From NCBI GenBank assembly GCA_039555135.1, contig CP114179.1, positions 930,001-994,000 on the forward strand: 64,000 nucleotides of DNA. Reading direction: 5' to 3'. This DNA comes from Phycisphaeraceae bacterium D3-23. GTDB taxonomy: Bacteria; Planctomycetota; Phycisphaerae; Phycisphaerales; Phycisphaeraceae. Positions 27,473 to 35,480 of the stretch are shown here, piece after piece; positions within the stretch are counted from its first letter, which is position 1; each line of letters starts with the position of its first letter. Position numbers and translations under genes: made by a program. The notes under the pieces are model-generated. The model was not told the DNA's origin, made no database searches, and saw nothing but the letters and a program-made list of their open reading frames with translations.

Positions 27473-28429
27473 ATGCCCAAACTCCACCTCCCCCTCTTCA
27501 TCGCCGCCCTGCTCTGCCTCATCACCCCCCCCGCCCACGCCCAGCACATCCTCTTCGTCCGCGGGGCCGACCGCAGCGGCGGGTTCCTCGAAGCCGGCAA
27601 CGACGACTCACGCACCGAGCACCTCGCCGGCATCGATAACGACGCCGACTTCCGCGGCAACCACGGCTGGTCACAGCTCGCCAACCTCCTCACCGAACAC
27701 GGCTACACCCTCACCCAGATCACCGAAACCGTCGAACCCGGCAACACCCAAGGCCAGTCCCAAGGCGAACCCATCGACTTCGCCTCCATGGACCTCTCCC
27801 AATACGACGCCATCGTCTTCGGCTCCAACAACGCCCGCTACACCGAAGCACAAGTCGACGCCATCGAGCAGTACCTCCGCGAAGGCGGCGGCGCGATCTT
27901 CATCAGCGATACCAACTTCGGCGGCGACTGGGCCGACGCCCCCGACTCCGACCGCCCCTTCCTCGAACGCTTCGGCCTGACCGTCAACCAGGACCACGGC
28001 ACGTACACCCTCGACCGCGCGGACGGCGAATTCACCCTCCCCGACCACCCCATCCTCCAGGGCGTCGACACGTTCGACGGCGAGGGCGTCACCCCCATCA
28101 CCGTCCCCGCCGACCCCGCCGACCTGCCCGAAGGCGTCGCCGTCCAGGTCCTCGTCCCCGCCCAGGGCCAGGTCCGCCGCAACCACGCCCCCTTCGGCCA
28201 CAAAAACCTCGGCCCCACCACCGACGCCACCCCCCAGGACGCCGCCCTCCTCACCGCCACCATCGACCAAGGCCGCCTCGTCGGCTTCTTCGACCGCAAC
28301 ACCTTCTTCAACCAACACGGAGCCGGCACCAACCTCCACCGCTTCAACAACACCCAACTCGCCCTGAATTTGTTTGCGTGGGTGACGGACAATGATGGCA
28401 AGGGCGAGGGCGAATCGACAGATCATTGA
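27473..28429 (+). CDS. Exported glutamine-amidotransferase-like (ThuA/DUF4350-type) protein
   Basis: A 318-residue protein with a signal peptide (1-23, ending AHA|QHI). The mature part starts 'HILFVRGADRSGGF' and has a flavodoxin/GATase-like pattern: 'LANLLTEHGYTLTQI', 'LSQYDAIVFGSNNARYTEAQVDAIEQYLREGG', the last cited as residues ~108-139, then 'GAIFISDTNFGG' and 'FTLPDHPILQGVDTF'. That pattern is typical of ThuA-like or GATase-like domains in secreted planctomycetal proteins. No catalytic Cys is evident. The sugar-related role is inference only. Confidence 0.7.
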   Translation: MPKLHLPLFIAALLCLITPPAHAQHILFVRGADRSGGFLEAGNDDSRTEHLAGIDNDADFRGNHGWSQLANLLTEHGYTLTQITETVEPGNTQGQSQGEPIDFASMDLSQYDAIVFGSNNARYTEAQVDAIEQYLREGGGAIFISDTNFGGDWADAPDSDRPFLERFGLTVNQDHGTYTLDRADGEFTLPDHPILQGVDTFDGEGVTPITVPADPADLPEGVAVQVLVPAQGQVRRNHAPFGHKNLGPTTDATPQDAALLTATIDQGRLVGFFDRNTFFNQHGAGTNLHRFNNTQLALNLFAWVTDNDGKGEGESTDH

Positions 28430-28489
28430 CTCGCCGAACAAGCTAAGCCAATGAGACCTCGGCATGCAAGATGCAATTGATGAGATGAC

Positions 28490-29698
28490 CTAAGCCACCA
28501 ATTCAGTATCCGTCACGCCTTGCTGATTCGCCTCGTAGATAGGCGTCAGGATGTTTTGATCGATCCACTCGATCGCCGGTACACAGACTGCATCACCAAA
28601 GCCGTAGAGCGCTTGAATCTCTGGTACTTTGATCGCAAAATCATCTGCACCCTGCAGTCGGGCATATTCACGAGATGACATCCAACGCATCTTGAGCTGC
28701 CCGCCAATCACTGCAACGACAATCTGCTTGGCACTGCCCCCCTTGGGTGTTCGCAGACACCCGGCCAAATCAAAACGCACCTCCGTACGCGCTTTGCCCC
28801 GTCGTGTTCTGCGAAACGCAGTACCTGCAAGCGTTTCCCGCTGATCGATCAGCCGATCGACACGCGCCCGCGAGGGCGTTTCCATCATCTCATAGTGCTT
28901 CGTTGTGGCTTTTTCATCCCACCAATCTTGATCGTCATCAATATCGATCACGGCAGTCAGCGAATAGTCCATTTGGGTCGGAGTCTTCAACGGCAGGTGT
29001 ACCCACCCGGTGGGGAGATCAAACTTCTCGATCGCCTCGCGAATTTTCGCAGGCCGTAGCACCGACTCGCTGCGCGCCGCATCTACCCATTGTCCATCGA
29101 GCGCCAACTGAGTAGGAGCCGAGCGTGTGTCAGGCAGTTTGCAGGATTCATGGAAGCCGAACACGAATAACCGAGGTCGGCTTTGCGGCACAAACCATTT
29201 CGCATCAATCACCAAAGCATCGATGTGGTACCCAAGCTCAGCCAAACCAATGATGGCACGCTCAAAGTCCTGACCTTGATTTGCGGTAAGAAAACCTACA
29301 ACATTTTCCAGCATCACGATCTTGGGCCGTCGTTTTTCTAGCCGACGGAGCAGTTGTAGAAAACCGAAGTAAGTTGACGAACGTTCTCCGGAAAAACCCT
29401 TCCAATTGCCCGCTAAGGACAGATCGACACAGGGGAAGGAGGCGGTTGCAAGGAAAGGAGCACCCTCATACTTCCGCAAGACCTCGTCTGTCTGCCAGAC
29501 ATCACCCACGTGATATTCGGGTGCATCCCCAAACTCATCGATATACATCCGATGTTTCTTCGGCTCGATGTCGTTCGCATAGGCGCACCGCCAACCCGAC
29601 GACTGCAGGCCGCGCTGTACCAAGCCGATCCCTGCAAAGAATTCCGCGAAGTCTTTACCGTTCGGCGCACTCGCATTGTGTTCAATCACCATGCCCAC
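28490..29698 (-). CDS. Type II DNA cytosine-5 methyltransferase
   Basis: A 402-residue 5-methylcytosine methyltransferase. Motif I 'FAEFFAGIGLVQRGL' (residues 17-31), catalytic motif IV 'SFPCVDLSLAG' with Cys90, motif VI 'MLENVVGFL' (Glu131-Asn132), motif VIII 'QSRPRLFVFG', and motifs IX-X 'SSREYARLQG' and 'FGDAVCVPAIEWI' are all present. The gene is noticeably less GC-rich than its neighbours. It is divergent, with a 68-bp gap, from a controller gene whose C-box occupies the gap, followed by a GIY-YIG endonuclease. It therefore protects host DNA from that endonuclease. Confidence 0.92.
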   Translation of the reverse strand: MGMVIEHNASAPNGKDFAEFFAGIGLVQRGLQSSGWRCAYANDIEPKKHRMYIDEFGDAPEYHVGDVWQTDEVLRKYEGAPFLATASFPCVDLSLAGNWKGFSGERSSTYFGFLQLLRRLEKRRPKIVMLENVVGFLTANQGQDFERAIIGLAELGYHIDALVIDAKWFVPQSRPRLFVFGFHESCKLPDTRSAPTQLALDGQWVDAARSESVLRPAKIREAIEKFDLPTGWVHLPLKTPTQMDYSLTAVIDIDDDQDWWDEKATTKHYEMMETPSRARVDRLIDQRETLAGTAFRRTRRGKARTEVRFDLAGCLRTPKGGSAKQIVVAVIGGQLKMRWMSSREYARLQGADDFAIKVPEIQALYGFGDAVCVPAIEWIDQNILTPIYEANQQGVTDTELVA

Positions 29699-29720
29699 AT
29701 TCTACCCCATTCCGAATGGT

Positions 29721-29745
29721 ACTCATAGTCCGTGGACGCGAAGTC
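29721..29745 (+). promoter_or_regulatory. C-box operator of the restriction-modification controller
   Basis: ACTCATAGTC, then CGTG, then GACGCGAAGTC lies 22 bp before the controller start. It matches the known C-protein operator layout of two ACT...AGT half-palindromes with a central GTGGAC. In studied systems such operators give positive feedback then repression of the C and R genes, delaying endonuclease expression. Confidence 0.75.
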
Positions 29746-29766
29746 CTCGGCCGTCACAATGGCCGG

Positions 29767-29997
29767 ATGAAACAGGTCGATGTCAAAGCCGAGTTTGGCA
29801 GACAAGTCCGGGCACTCCGAGAAGAAAAAGGTTGGAGCCAAGAACACTTGGCCGCTGTCGTCGGGCTCGACCGGAGTTACGTAGGCGGGGTTGAACGCGG
29901 GGAACGCAACATCAGCATCGAGAACATCTGCAAGCTTGCTGCCTCACTGGATGTGAGCCCCGAAGTCATGTTTGTTTGGTGGGAGAAAAGCCGATGA
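29767..29997 (+). CDS. Controller (C) protein of the restriction-modification system
   Basis: A 76-residue XRE-type helix-turn-helix protein. 'GRQVRALREEKGWSQEHLAAVVGLDRSYVGGVERGERNISIENICKLA' spans residues ~11-58 and carries the ERGERNIS-ENIC wording typical of type II controller proteins, which dimerise on C-boxes. The start at MKQVDVK lies just after the C-box. The stop overlaps the endonuclease start (ATGA), so C and R are translationally coupled. It should delay and then limit endonuclease synthesis. Confidence 0.9.
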   Translation: MKQVDVKAEFGRQVRALREEKGWSQEHLAAVVGLDRSYVGGVERGERNISIENICKLAASLDVSPEVMFVWWEKSR

Positions 29998-30551
29998 ACA
30001 CCCAGACATTCCGAAAAGATGCACTGAGGGGCCTACCCGATTCGGCAGGCGTTTACGCGCTGTGTGATCTTGACAACGTTCCGATCTATATTGGCCAAGC
30101 GACCGCAAGCAAAGACACAAGTATCCGAAAGCGTGTCCAGCGACATCTGACCAGTGCGCGGTCAGATGTGATCGCAAACCGGCAACTCGACGTCTGGGAG
30201 ATCGCATACGTACGTGGTTGGATATGTGAAGACAACCAAACACGAAAAGTGCTAGAGTCGCAACTCGTCGATTTATTCGACAGCCAAAGTCCGCTCGTAA
30301 ATGGCACAATACCCAACAGGATCGGCGACCCGCTCACAGAAGTGCCCGAGGCGATCAGCGTCCAAGTCATGACAAACGAACTTATAGCCGTTCGACTCGA
30401 TCCGGCGATTCGGTTCCCAAGACAAGCTGAAACGTTCACGCAGCTGCTTGATTATGTATTGAATGTCTATGACAAAGCGCATCTGAGGCGAGCCCTACGC
30501 GTTCATCATGCAAGAATGACAAAGTATCTTGAAGCCTTCCTGAGCACGTAG
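29994..30551 (+). CDS. GIY-YIG type II restriction endonuclease (Eco29kI-like)
   Basis: A 185-residue protein. The GIY-YIG core is 'AGVYALCD' (GVY, residues 19-21) and 'PIYIGQA' (YIG, residues 32-34). Downstream are Arg47 and His51 in 'RVQRH', Glu88 in 'VLESQLVDLF' and Asn103 in 'LVNGTIPNRIG'. This order of Tyr, Tyr, Arg-x3-His, Glu and Asn is that of the Eco29kI/Cfr42I group. Those enzymes cut CCGCGG, so this target is a guess here. The start overlaps the controller stop by 4 bp. The AT-richer composition suggests transfer of the whole three-gene unit. Confidence 0.85.
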   Translation: MNTQTFRKDALRGLPDSAGVYALCDLDNVPIYIGQATASKDTSIRKRVQRHLTSARSDVIANRQLDVWEIAYVRGWICEDNQTRKVLESQLVDLFDSQSPLVNGTIPNRIGDPLTEVPEAISVQVMTNELIAVRLDPAIRFPRQAETFTQLLDYVLNVYDKAHLRRALRVHHARMTKYLEAFLST

Positions 30552-30659
30552 TCAGCCAACCCTAGCTTTACACACTCAGCGGCGCGGGATCTCACTCCGC
30601 CTCCTACTGGTCCGCGAAGAGAGGCCAAGGTGCATCCTGAGTGCCCGAGGTCGGGGTGT

Positions 30660-30990
30660 TCTGGCCTTGGCAACCGCCCCGCTTCCCTTGGGGACGGCCG
30701 AAGGTTCCGGGGGGGATCGTTGGGGTTTGTCGGGGGGTTGGCGGGGATTTGTGGGGAGGCGGCAGGGCATCTTGGGGGAGCGCGGACGAAGCTGCTGGAC
30801 ACGGCGAGTAATCCCCGGGAATCGCCGCGGTTTCCTGGGGAGACGGCAAGGTTTCCCGGGGATACGCGGAAGTTTCCCGGGGAACTGGCGAAGTTTCCAA
30901 GGTAAATGAGGAAGATTCCATGGAAAACGTGAGGCAAACCATGGAAAATGCGGTATTTCCTATCGTTTTCGTTATGCAAACCATGGAAAA
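30660..30990. repeat. 21-bp-periodic degenerate repeat array 1
   Basis: About 15 units recur every 21 bp (two spacings are 22). Each has a TTCC-x-x-GGGGA-like core and a variable remainder, for example TTCCCGGGGATACGCGGAAG and TTCCCGGGGAACTGGCGAAG, then TTCCAAGG..., and finally ATGGAAAA... units spaced 21 and 42 bp. The array starts about 110 bp after the endonuclease gene and holds no credible gene. Read on the minus strand it gives Pro-ending heptapeptides, a consequence of the period. The array at 46425-46664 has the same period. Confidence 0.75.
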
Positions 30991-31007
30991 CACGGCGGCG
31001 GGCAGGA

Positions 31008-31086
31008 CACGAACGAGCCGCGACCGTGAGGGAGCGGGGCCACCACCTTGGCTGTATGCCCCGCTCCCTTACGGTCGCGGCTCGTT
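31008..31086. repeat. Long inverted repeat before the LURP-one gene
   Basis: Two ~30-bp arms (31008-31040 and 31058-31086) form a hairpin. The left reads ACGAACGAGCCGCGACCGTG... and the right ...CGGTCGCGGCTCGTT. The arms differ at one or two positions. The repeat directly follows the 21-bp array. Confidence 0.8.
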
Positions 31087-31173
31087 GTGGATCGCTGTGG
31101 GAGGGATGCGCCATGCCACGGGCACCGTGTTAGGATCGGTCGGTACTTTGTCGCGCCACTCTGGGAAACTGCC

Positions 31174-31662
31174 GTGCTCTACCGCATCAAGGAAGCGTTC
31201 TGGTCTTGGGGGGATGATTTTTCGATCACGGATCGGGAGGGGCGGGAGGTGTATCGGGTGGATGGGGCAGCTTTTAGCTGGGGGGACAAGCTCGCGCTGC
31301 TGGACATGCGGGGCAACGAGCTGGCGCGGATCGGGCAGCGGCTGTTGTCGTTCAAGCCGTGCTACACGATCAGCGTGGGCGGGGAAGTGTTTGCCGAGGT
31401 GCGTAAGGAGTGGAGCTGGTTCAAACAGACGTTCACGCTCGACGTGCCCGGGCCCAATGACTATGCGATCACGGGTTCGTTCTGGCGTCACGAGTTCACG
31501 TTCGAGCGCGGCGGGCGGGTCGTGGCGACGGTGAGCAAGAAGCATTGGTCGTGGACCGACAGCTACGGCGTGGACATCGCGGACGGTGAAGACGACGTTG
31601 CGATCCTGTGTGCGTGCATCGTGATCGACCAGGTGCTGCACGATGGGGACCAGCGGGATTGA
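31174..31662 (+). CDS. LURP-one-related / scramblase-fold protein
   Basis: A 162-residue protein covering one LURP-one beta-barrel. 'AFWSWGDDFSITDREGREVYRVDG' (residues ~7-30), 'FSWGDKLALLDMRGNEL', 'VPGPNDYAITGSFWRHEF', 'GGRVVATVSKKHWSWTDSYG' and 'VDIADGEDDVAIL' are close to family consensus at full length. The GTG start is placed at the first residue of the domain (VLYRIKE). Bacterial members are cytoplasmic and of unknown function. The gene is monocistronic and convergent with a PEP-CTERM gene. Confidence 0.9.
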   Translation: MLYRIKEAFWSWGDDFSITDREGREVYRVDGAAFSWGDKLALLDMRGNELARIGQRLLSFKPCYTISVGGEVFAEVRKEWSWFKQTFTLDVPGPNDYAITGSFWRHEFTFERGGRVVATVSKKHWSWTDSYGVDIADGEDDVAILCACIVIDQVLHDGDQRD

Positions 31663-31692
31663 TGAGGGGTGGTTGGGGTCGGATTGGAGGAT

Positions 31693-31721
31693 AAAAAAAC
31701 CTGCCCGCTGAAGCGGGCAGG
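31693..31721 (-). terminator. Rho-independent terminator of the PEP-CTERM gene 31753-32466
   Basis: On the minus strand a 9-bp stem (CCTGCCCGC / GCGGGCAGG) with a TTCA loop is followed by seven T. It is the same stem as at 26291 and 27441. It may also stop transcripts from the convergent LURP-one gene less efficiently. Confidence 0.88.
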
Positions 31722-31752
31722 CCAGGGGGGAGACGGGTTGTTGTGTGGGCGT

Positions 31753-32466
31753 TTAGCGTCGTCGGCGGAGGAGCGTCAGGCCGCCCAGGCCCAGTAGCGC
31801 GAGGGAGCCGGGCTCGGGGATGGCGCGTTCCCACATGACGCCTGCGGTGCGCTGCGAGACGAATGAGTTGACATTCGCTTCAACCGTCACGGTATAGGTA
31901 TTGCCTGCGGTCAGATCGACGGTGCCGATGAGGAGCCAAGAATTGTTCGCGCCGCCGACAAAGGCGGGGCCGGCATCGAGGTCCGGGCCCGTTCCGCCGT
32001 CGTTGAAGTCGAGCGCGGGGATGACATCGGTGGTCCCGCCGTCGCCGTTGACGGTGACGAGCGAGCCGGCGGGGTTGACGTTGGTGGATGACGGGGAGCT
32101 GATATAGACGTTGTAGGTCCCCGAGGCACCGCCCGCGAGGCCTGACGCGGTCTCGGTCCCGAAGCCGGTGACCGAGCCGAGCAGCGAGCCGGCGGCGGGC
32201 GAGAAGTTGTCGGCGTCGGTGCCCGGGGTGTAGGAGAAGACGTAGGTGTCGGGGGAGTTGTTGCCGTCGCCGCCGAAGAGGCTCACGCCGGTCAGGCCGA
32301 CCGCCGCGCTAGTGGCGGATGCCGACGCGGTCGTGGTGTCGCCGCCGAAACCGAAGTTGGTTGCGGTCGCCGGACCACCGCTGGCATCGACCACAAACGC
32401 GGCCTGCGCGCCCGTGGCGATCAAGGCGCTGGCGGCCATGCCGATGATTAGTTGATTCGTGTTCAT
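31753..32466 (-). CDS. PEP-CTERM secreted protein
   Basis: A 237-residue protein. Signal peptide MNTNQLIIGMAASALIATGA (cleavage near AQA|AFV), a Ser/Thr/Gly-rich beta domain, and the C-terminal sorting signal 'IPEPGSLALLGLGG' plus a hydrophobic run and RRRR. A GGAGAG Shine-Dalgarno precedes the chosen ATG. The central domain matches nothing I can name. It is probably exported and exosortase-processed. Confidence 0.88.
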   Translation of the reverse strand: MNTNQLIIGMAASALIATGAQAAFVVDASGGPATATNFGFGGDTTTASASATSAAVGLTGVSLFGGDGNNSPDTYVFSYTPGTDADNFSPAAGSLLGSVTGFGTETASGLAGGASGTYNVYISSPSSTNVNPAGSLVTVNGDGGTTDVIPALDFNDGGTGPDLDAGPAFVGGANNSWLLIGTVDLTAGNTYTVTVEANVNSFVSQRTAGVMWERAIPEPGSLALLGLGGLTLLRRRR

Positions 32467-32704
32467 GTTTTTCTCTCCGTGAAGTGGGGTGAATGGCGAC
32501 CGAGGCCGCAAAGAGTTCGTAGATCCTTGGCAACGGGCCTTGCCCATCAGGTTGACGCAAGATCCAATCAAGTCGGCCACGAAAGTCGGGACCAACTCCC
32601 AATCATAACCAACAATAGTCACCCGTCCAACGATTTAATGAAAAACGCTTGGACAGACCGTTAGACAGTCGCCCCAAGCGTAAACCGGCCGCATGGATCG
32701 CGTC

Positions 32705-32777
32705 GGCCTTGGGGTTTGGGGGTTTGGGGGTTTGGGGGTTTGGGGGTTTGGGGGTTTGGGGGTTTGGGGGTTTGGGT
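32705..32777. repeat. Tandem TTTGGGGG octamer array
   Basis: About eight copies of TTTGGGGG with the first unit one G short. The run of G5 tracts could form G-quadruplexes on the plus strand. It lies in a 490-bp gap upstream of the PEP-CTERM gene. The rest of the gap (32467-32704, 32778-32956) shows no gene. Confidence 0.9.
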
Positions 32778-32956
32778 TGTTTCGATCAGATCGTTCTGCG
32801 TCGCCGGCACAAGTCGTTCAGACCGCCGATCACCTGCCCTGTGGGGGGCAGGGCTTCCAAGGGATCGCCTGCGCCTTCCCGCCCGGCTCTCAAAACTGAC
32901 GAGCCGGGCCAGTGCAGTCTGCCCAGGTCGGGCCCCGGACCTGGGTCACATGTGGC

Positions 32957-33670
32957 CTACTCCAGCGGCGCGAGTTGGATGTTGCGGTACTCGATGGCGT
33001 CGCCCTCGGACTGGAGCGCGATCGGGCCTTGGGTCCGTGCGGCGTCGAAGCCGGCGTTGGCGGGCTCGCCGTTGATCTGGACTTCGATGTAGCCGCCGTC
33101 ACAGAGGACGCTGAGCGTGTTCCACTGGCCGGCTTCGTTTTCCTGCGCGGCGGGGTCGCGCATGACACGGCCGGAGGTCTGGGGCTGGTCGGCGTCGAAG
33201 GGTGTGAGCGCGACGCCGACGAGCCAGAAGTCGCCGGCGTTGCCGTGCTCGAGCTGGACCTCGATGCACTGGGGCCAGATGTTGACGCCCTGGCCCGGGC
33301 CGACGTGGAGGAAGACGCCCGCGTCGCCGGTCGTGACGCGGGCGTTGTCGTCTGCGGGCCAGCGCCACTCGAGCGTGAGGATGTAGCCGGTGTAGCTTTG
33401 CTCGGTCTTGAGGATGCCGCGTCCTTCGCCGGTGCAGCGGAGGACGCCGTCTTCTGCTTCGAACAGCGCGGTGTCGCCGGCCCAGCCGTCGAGCGACTCG
33501 CCGTCGAACAGTTCGATCGGCTCATCGGGCTCGATGGGTTCGACGGGCTCGGCTGGGTCTTCCCCTTGCGCGCCGGCGTGCATCGGGGCCCGGCCCAGAG
33601 CACAGGCCAGCGTGCCGATCGCCACCAGCATCACTGGGACCGGCAGGACGTTTCGCAGGCGCTGCATCAT
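32957..33670 (-). CDS. Exported DUF1080 / 3-keto-disaccharide hydrolase-like protein
   Basis: A 237-residue protein with a signal peptide (1-35), a Glu/Pro linker, then a concanavalin-like domain: 'IELFDGESLDGWAG', 'DGVLRCTGEGRGILKTEQSY', 'FLHVGPGQGVNIWPQCIEVQL', ending 'EGDAIEYRNIQLAPLE'. This is the DUF1080 fold common in planctomycetes; characterised relatives act on keto-disaccharides or bind glycans. AGGAG 7 nt before the first ATG fixes the start. Substrate unknown. Confidence 0.88.
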   Translation of the reverse strand: MMQRLRNVLPVPVMLVAIGTLACALGRAPMHAGAQGEDPAEPVEPIEPDEPIELFDGESLDGWAGDTALFEAEDGVLRCTGEGRGILKTEQSYTGYILTLEWRWPADDNARVTTGDAGVFLHVGPGQGVNIWPQCIEVQLEHGNAGDFWLVGVALTPFDADQPQTSGRVMRDPAAQENEAGQWNTLSVLCDGGYIEVQINGEPANAGFDAARTQGPIALQSEGDAIEYRNIQLAPLE

Positions 33671-33740
33671 GGTGTGACTCCTGGGTTCAATCGCGTCATC
33701 ATCCGCCCCCGTCGGATCACCACTTTAGCAGGGCCGCATT

Positions 33741-33769
33741 AAAAAACACCCCGGCCTATGCCGGGGTGT
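33741..33769 (-). terminator. Rho-independent terminator of the PEP-CTERM gene 33807-34943
   Basis: On the minus strand a 9-bp stem CACCCCGGC / GCCGGGGTG with a four-base loop is followed by a T6 tract. It is 38 bp past the stop. Confidence 0.9.
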
Positions 33770-33806
33770 CGTGGGAGAGCGGGTTGCAGTGTGGAGTTTT
33801 ATTCGC

Positions 33807-34943
33807 TCAGCGTCGTCGCCGCAGGAGGGCGAGCCCGCCGATGGCCATCAACGCGAACGAGCCGGGCTCGGGGATTTCGTCGAAGAGCTGGATCTCGGCG
33901 ATCTGGAACGAGTCGGCGCTGGCACCGTCGCGGACGCCGGGGAAGACGACGCGGTAGCTGGTGTAGGAATCGCCGTTGTTGATGACGACAAACTCGCCGT
34001 CGGTGAAGCGGTCAAAGGGCAGATCGAGGTCGCCGGCCTGGATAAGGGTCCAGTTCTCGCTGCTGCCGTCGCCGTCGGCGGGCGAGGTGATGGGGTCGTT
34101 GGTGCCGTAGATCTCGTAGCTGTCGGGGTCGCGTTCGACGAAGTCGTTGGCGGTGGTGATGACCATGCCCTGGACGATGGACGGGCCGCCGGAGGGCGTG
34201 ACGATGAATCCAGCGCCGGACTGGCCGAAGTTGAGGAACTTAGTATTGACGTCGCCGTCGATCGCGTTAGCTGCGGCTTCGGCGGGTGGGCTGAGCGGCG
34301 GCGGTGTGCCGTCGGTATCGATGGCGAGGATCGGTCCGCCGGCTGCGAAGATGTTGGTGCCGGTTGCGCCGGCGCCGTTGAAGAGCTGGACCTCGGCAAT
34401 CTGCATCGAGTTCGCCAGGCCCTCATCGACCAGCGTCGGGAAGAGCAGGCGGTAAGAGGTGTAAGCCGCAGCGTTGGCGAAGTCGACAACGGGGTATGGC
34501 GTGTCGCGTGCGGCGGGCGGCGCGAGGGCACCCGACGAGATCGCGGTCCAGTTCTCGGCGTTGCCGAAGCTGTTGTCGGTGCTGTTGATGGTGTCGTTAG
34601 TGCCGAACAGTGCATAGGACAGGGGGTCGCGTTCGGGCGCGTCGTTGGCGGAGAACAGGGCCAGGCTCAGGGCGATGCTCGACCCGAAGTTGGGTGTGAT
34701 GATGAAGCCGGAGTTGGCGGCACCGAAGTTGAGGTACTTGGTGCCGAAGTCGCCGTCGATCGCCATGCCGGGCGCTTCATTCGGGTCGGGGTAGGCGCTC
34801 TGGCCGGTGAACGGCGTGGGCGTGGTGTCGATCGCGATGATGAAGTCGCCGGGCGAGAGCAGCTCGGCGCTCAACGCGGCGGTGGTGGGCAGCGCGGTGA
34901 TCAGTGCGGCGGTAGCGATACGGGCGAGACGATGCGAGGGCAT
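33807..34943 (-). CDS. PEP-CTERM protein with two discoidin-like repeats
   Basis: A 378-residue protein. Signal peptide (1-25), then two homologous halves of ~160 residues, each running from an 'AIDTD/TTP' start through 'AIDGD-x-TK-LNFG', 'FIITP/FIVTP', 'ERDP-SY-L/IFGTND', 'ENWT', and 'YTSYR-VFP' to 'QIAE(V/I)QLF'. This is the pattern of galactose-binding F5/8-like domains that attach to glycans. The C-terminus is 'IPEPGSFALMAIGG', hydrophobic residues and RRRR. AAGGAG supports the start. Confidence 0.88.
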   Translation of the reverse strand: MPSHRLARIATAALITALPTTAALSAELLSPGDFIIAIDTTPTPFTGQSAYPDPNEAPGMAIDGDFGTKYLNFGAANSGFIITPNFGSSIALSLALFSANDAPERDPLSYALFGTNDTINSTDNSFGNAENWTAISSGALAPPAARDTPYPVVDFANAAAYTSYRLLFPTLVDEGLANSMQIAEVQLFNGAGATGTNIFAAGGPILAIDTDGTPPPLSPPAEAAANAIDGDVNTKFLNFGQSGAGFIVTPSGGPSIVQGMVITTANDFVERDPDSYEIYGTNDPITSPADGDGSSENWTLIQAGDLDLPFDRFTDGEFVVINNGDSYTSYRVVFPGVRDGASADSFQIAEIQLFDEIPEPGSFALMAIGGLALLRRRR

Positions 34944-35080
34944 GGATAACTCCTTCCGAGGGGATGTGTAGTGAAACTTACCCCCGAGTATACCTGCCAA
35001 CTGGCTGAGATGAAAGGCCCAACCGCCCTGCGTCCGCGTGATGACCCAGATTAACTGGCCGCATCGGCTGCGCCCAAACC

Positions 35081-35461
35081 CTAACCCACCGTCCGGCGCA
35101 AGCGCGCCTCGGCCGCCTCCAGATTCACCGACGCCGCAAGGTCCTGCGCGGCCGTGGCATGCTCCTTCGTCACCGCGAGCTCCACGACGCCCGCGACTTG
35201 CCCGGGGATGCCTTCACCGGCCTTCATGTCCGCCAGCCGAACCGACAGCACCCCGCCGCCGAGCATCTTCCCCTTGAACCGCACCTCGGCGACTCGATGC
35301 AGCTCCACCTTCACCTCGCGCACCGCCGTCTTGATCAGGCCGAACACCGAGTCCTTGGTCTGGAACTGGAAACAAAGCAGCTGGCCGTCGAGCACCAAAA
35401 GCCCGTCGGCCTCCGCCCAGCCTCCCGCCACCTTCTTCACCCTGAACGGCACACTCGTCAT
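35081..35461 (-). CDS. Small conserved-looking protein downstream of sulfatase
   Basis: A 126-residue soluble protein I do not recognise by name. It starts 'MTSVPFRVKKVAGGWAEADG', continues with beta strands and basic patches ('GLIKTAVREVKVELHRVAEVRFKGKMLGGG'), and ends with a helical tail ('EHATAAQDLAASVNLEAAEARL'). The pattern resembles PH-like small domains, but that is weak. The start lies 20 bp past the sulfatase stop, so the two are probably cotranscribed; no functional link is evident. Confidence 0.65.
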   Translation of the reverse strand: MTSVPFRVKKVAGGWAEADGLLVLDGQLLCFQFQTKDSVFGLIKTAVREVKVELHRVAEVRFKGKMLGGGVLSVRLADMKAGEGIPGQVAGVVELAVTKEHATAAQDLAASVNLEAAEARLRRTVG

Positions 35462-35480
35462 GCCGCAAGGATACCCCAAC

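Noticed and set aside
30506-31114. Long minus-strand open frame through the repeat region
   Set aside because: Its Pro-ending heptapeptides follow from the 21-bp period, it lacks a plausible start or domain, and it also spans the long inverted repeat.
32705-32777. TTTGGGGG array as a telomere or CRISPR
   Set aside because: Units are only 8 bp with no spacers, and it is internal to the sequence; no cas genes are present.
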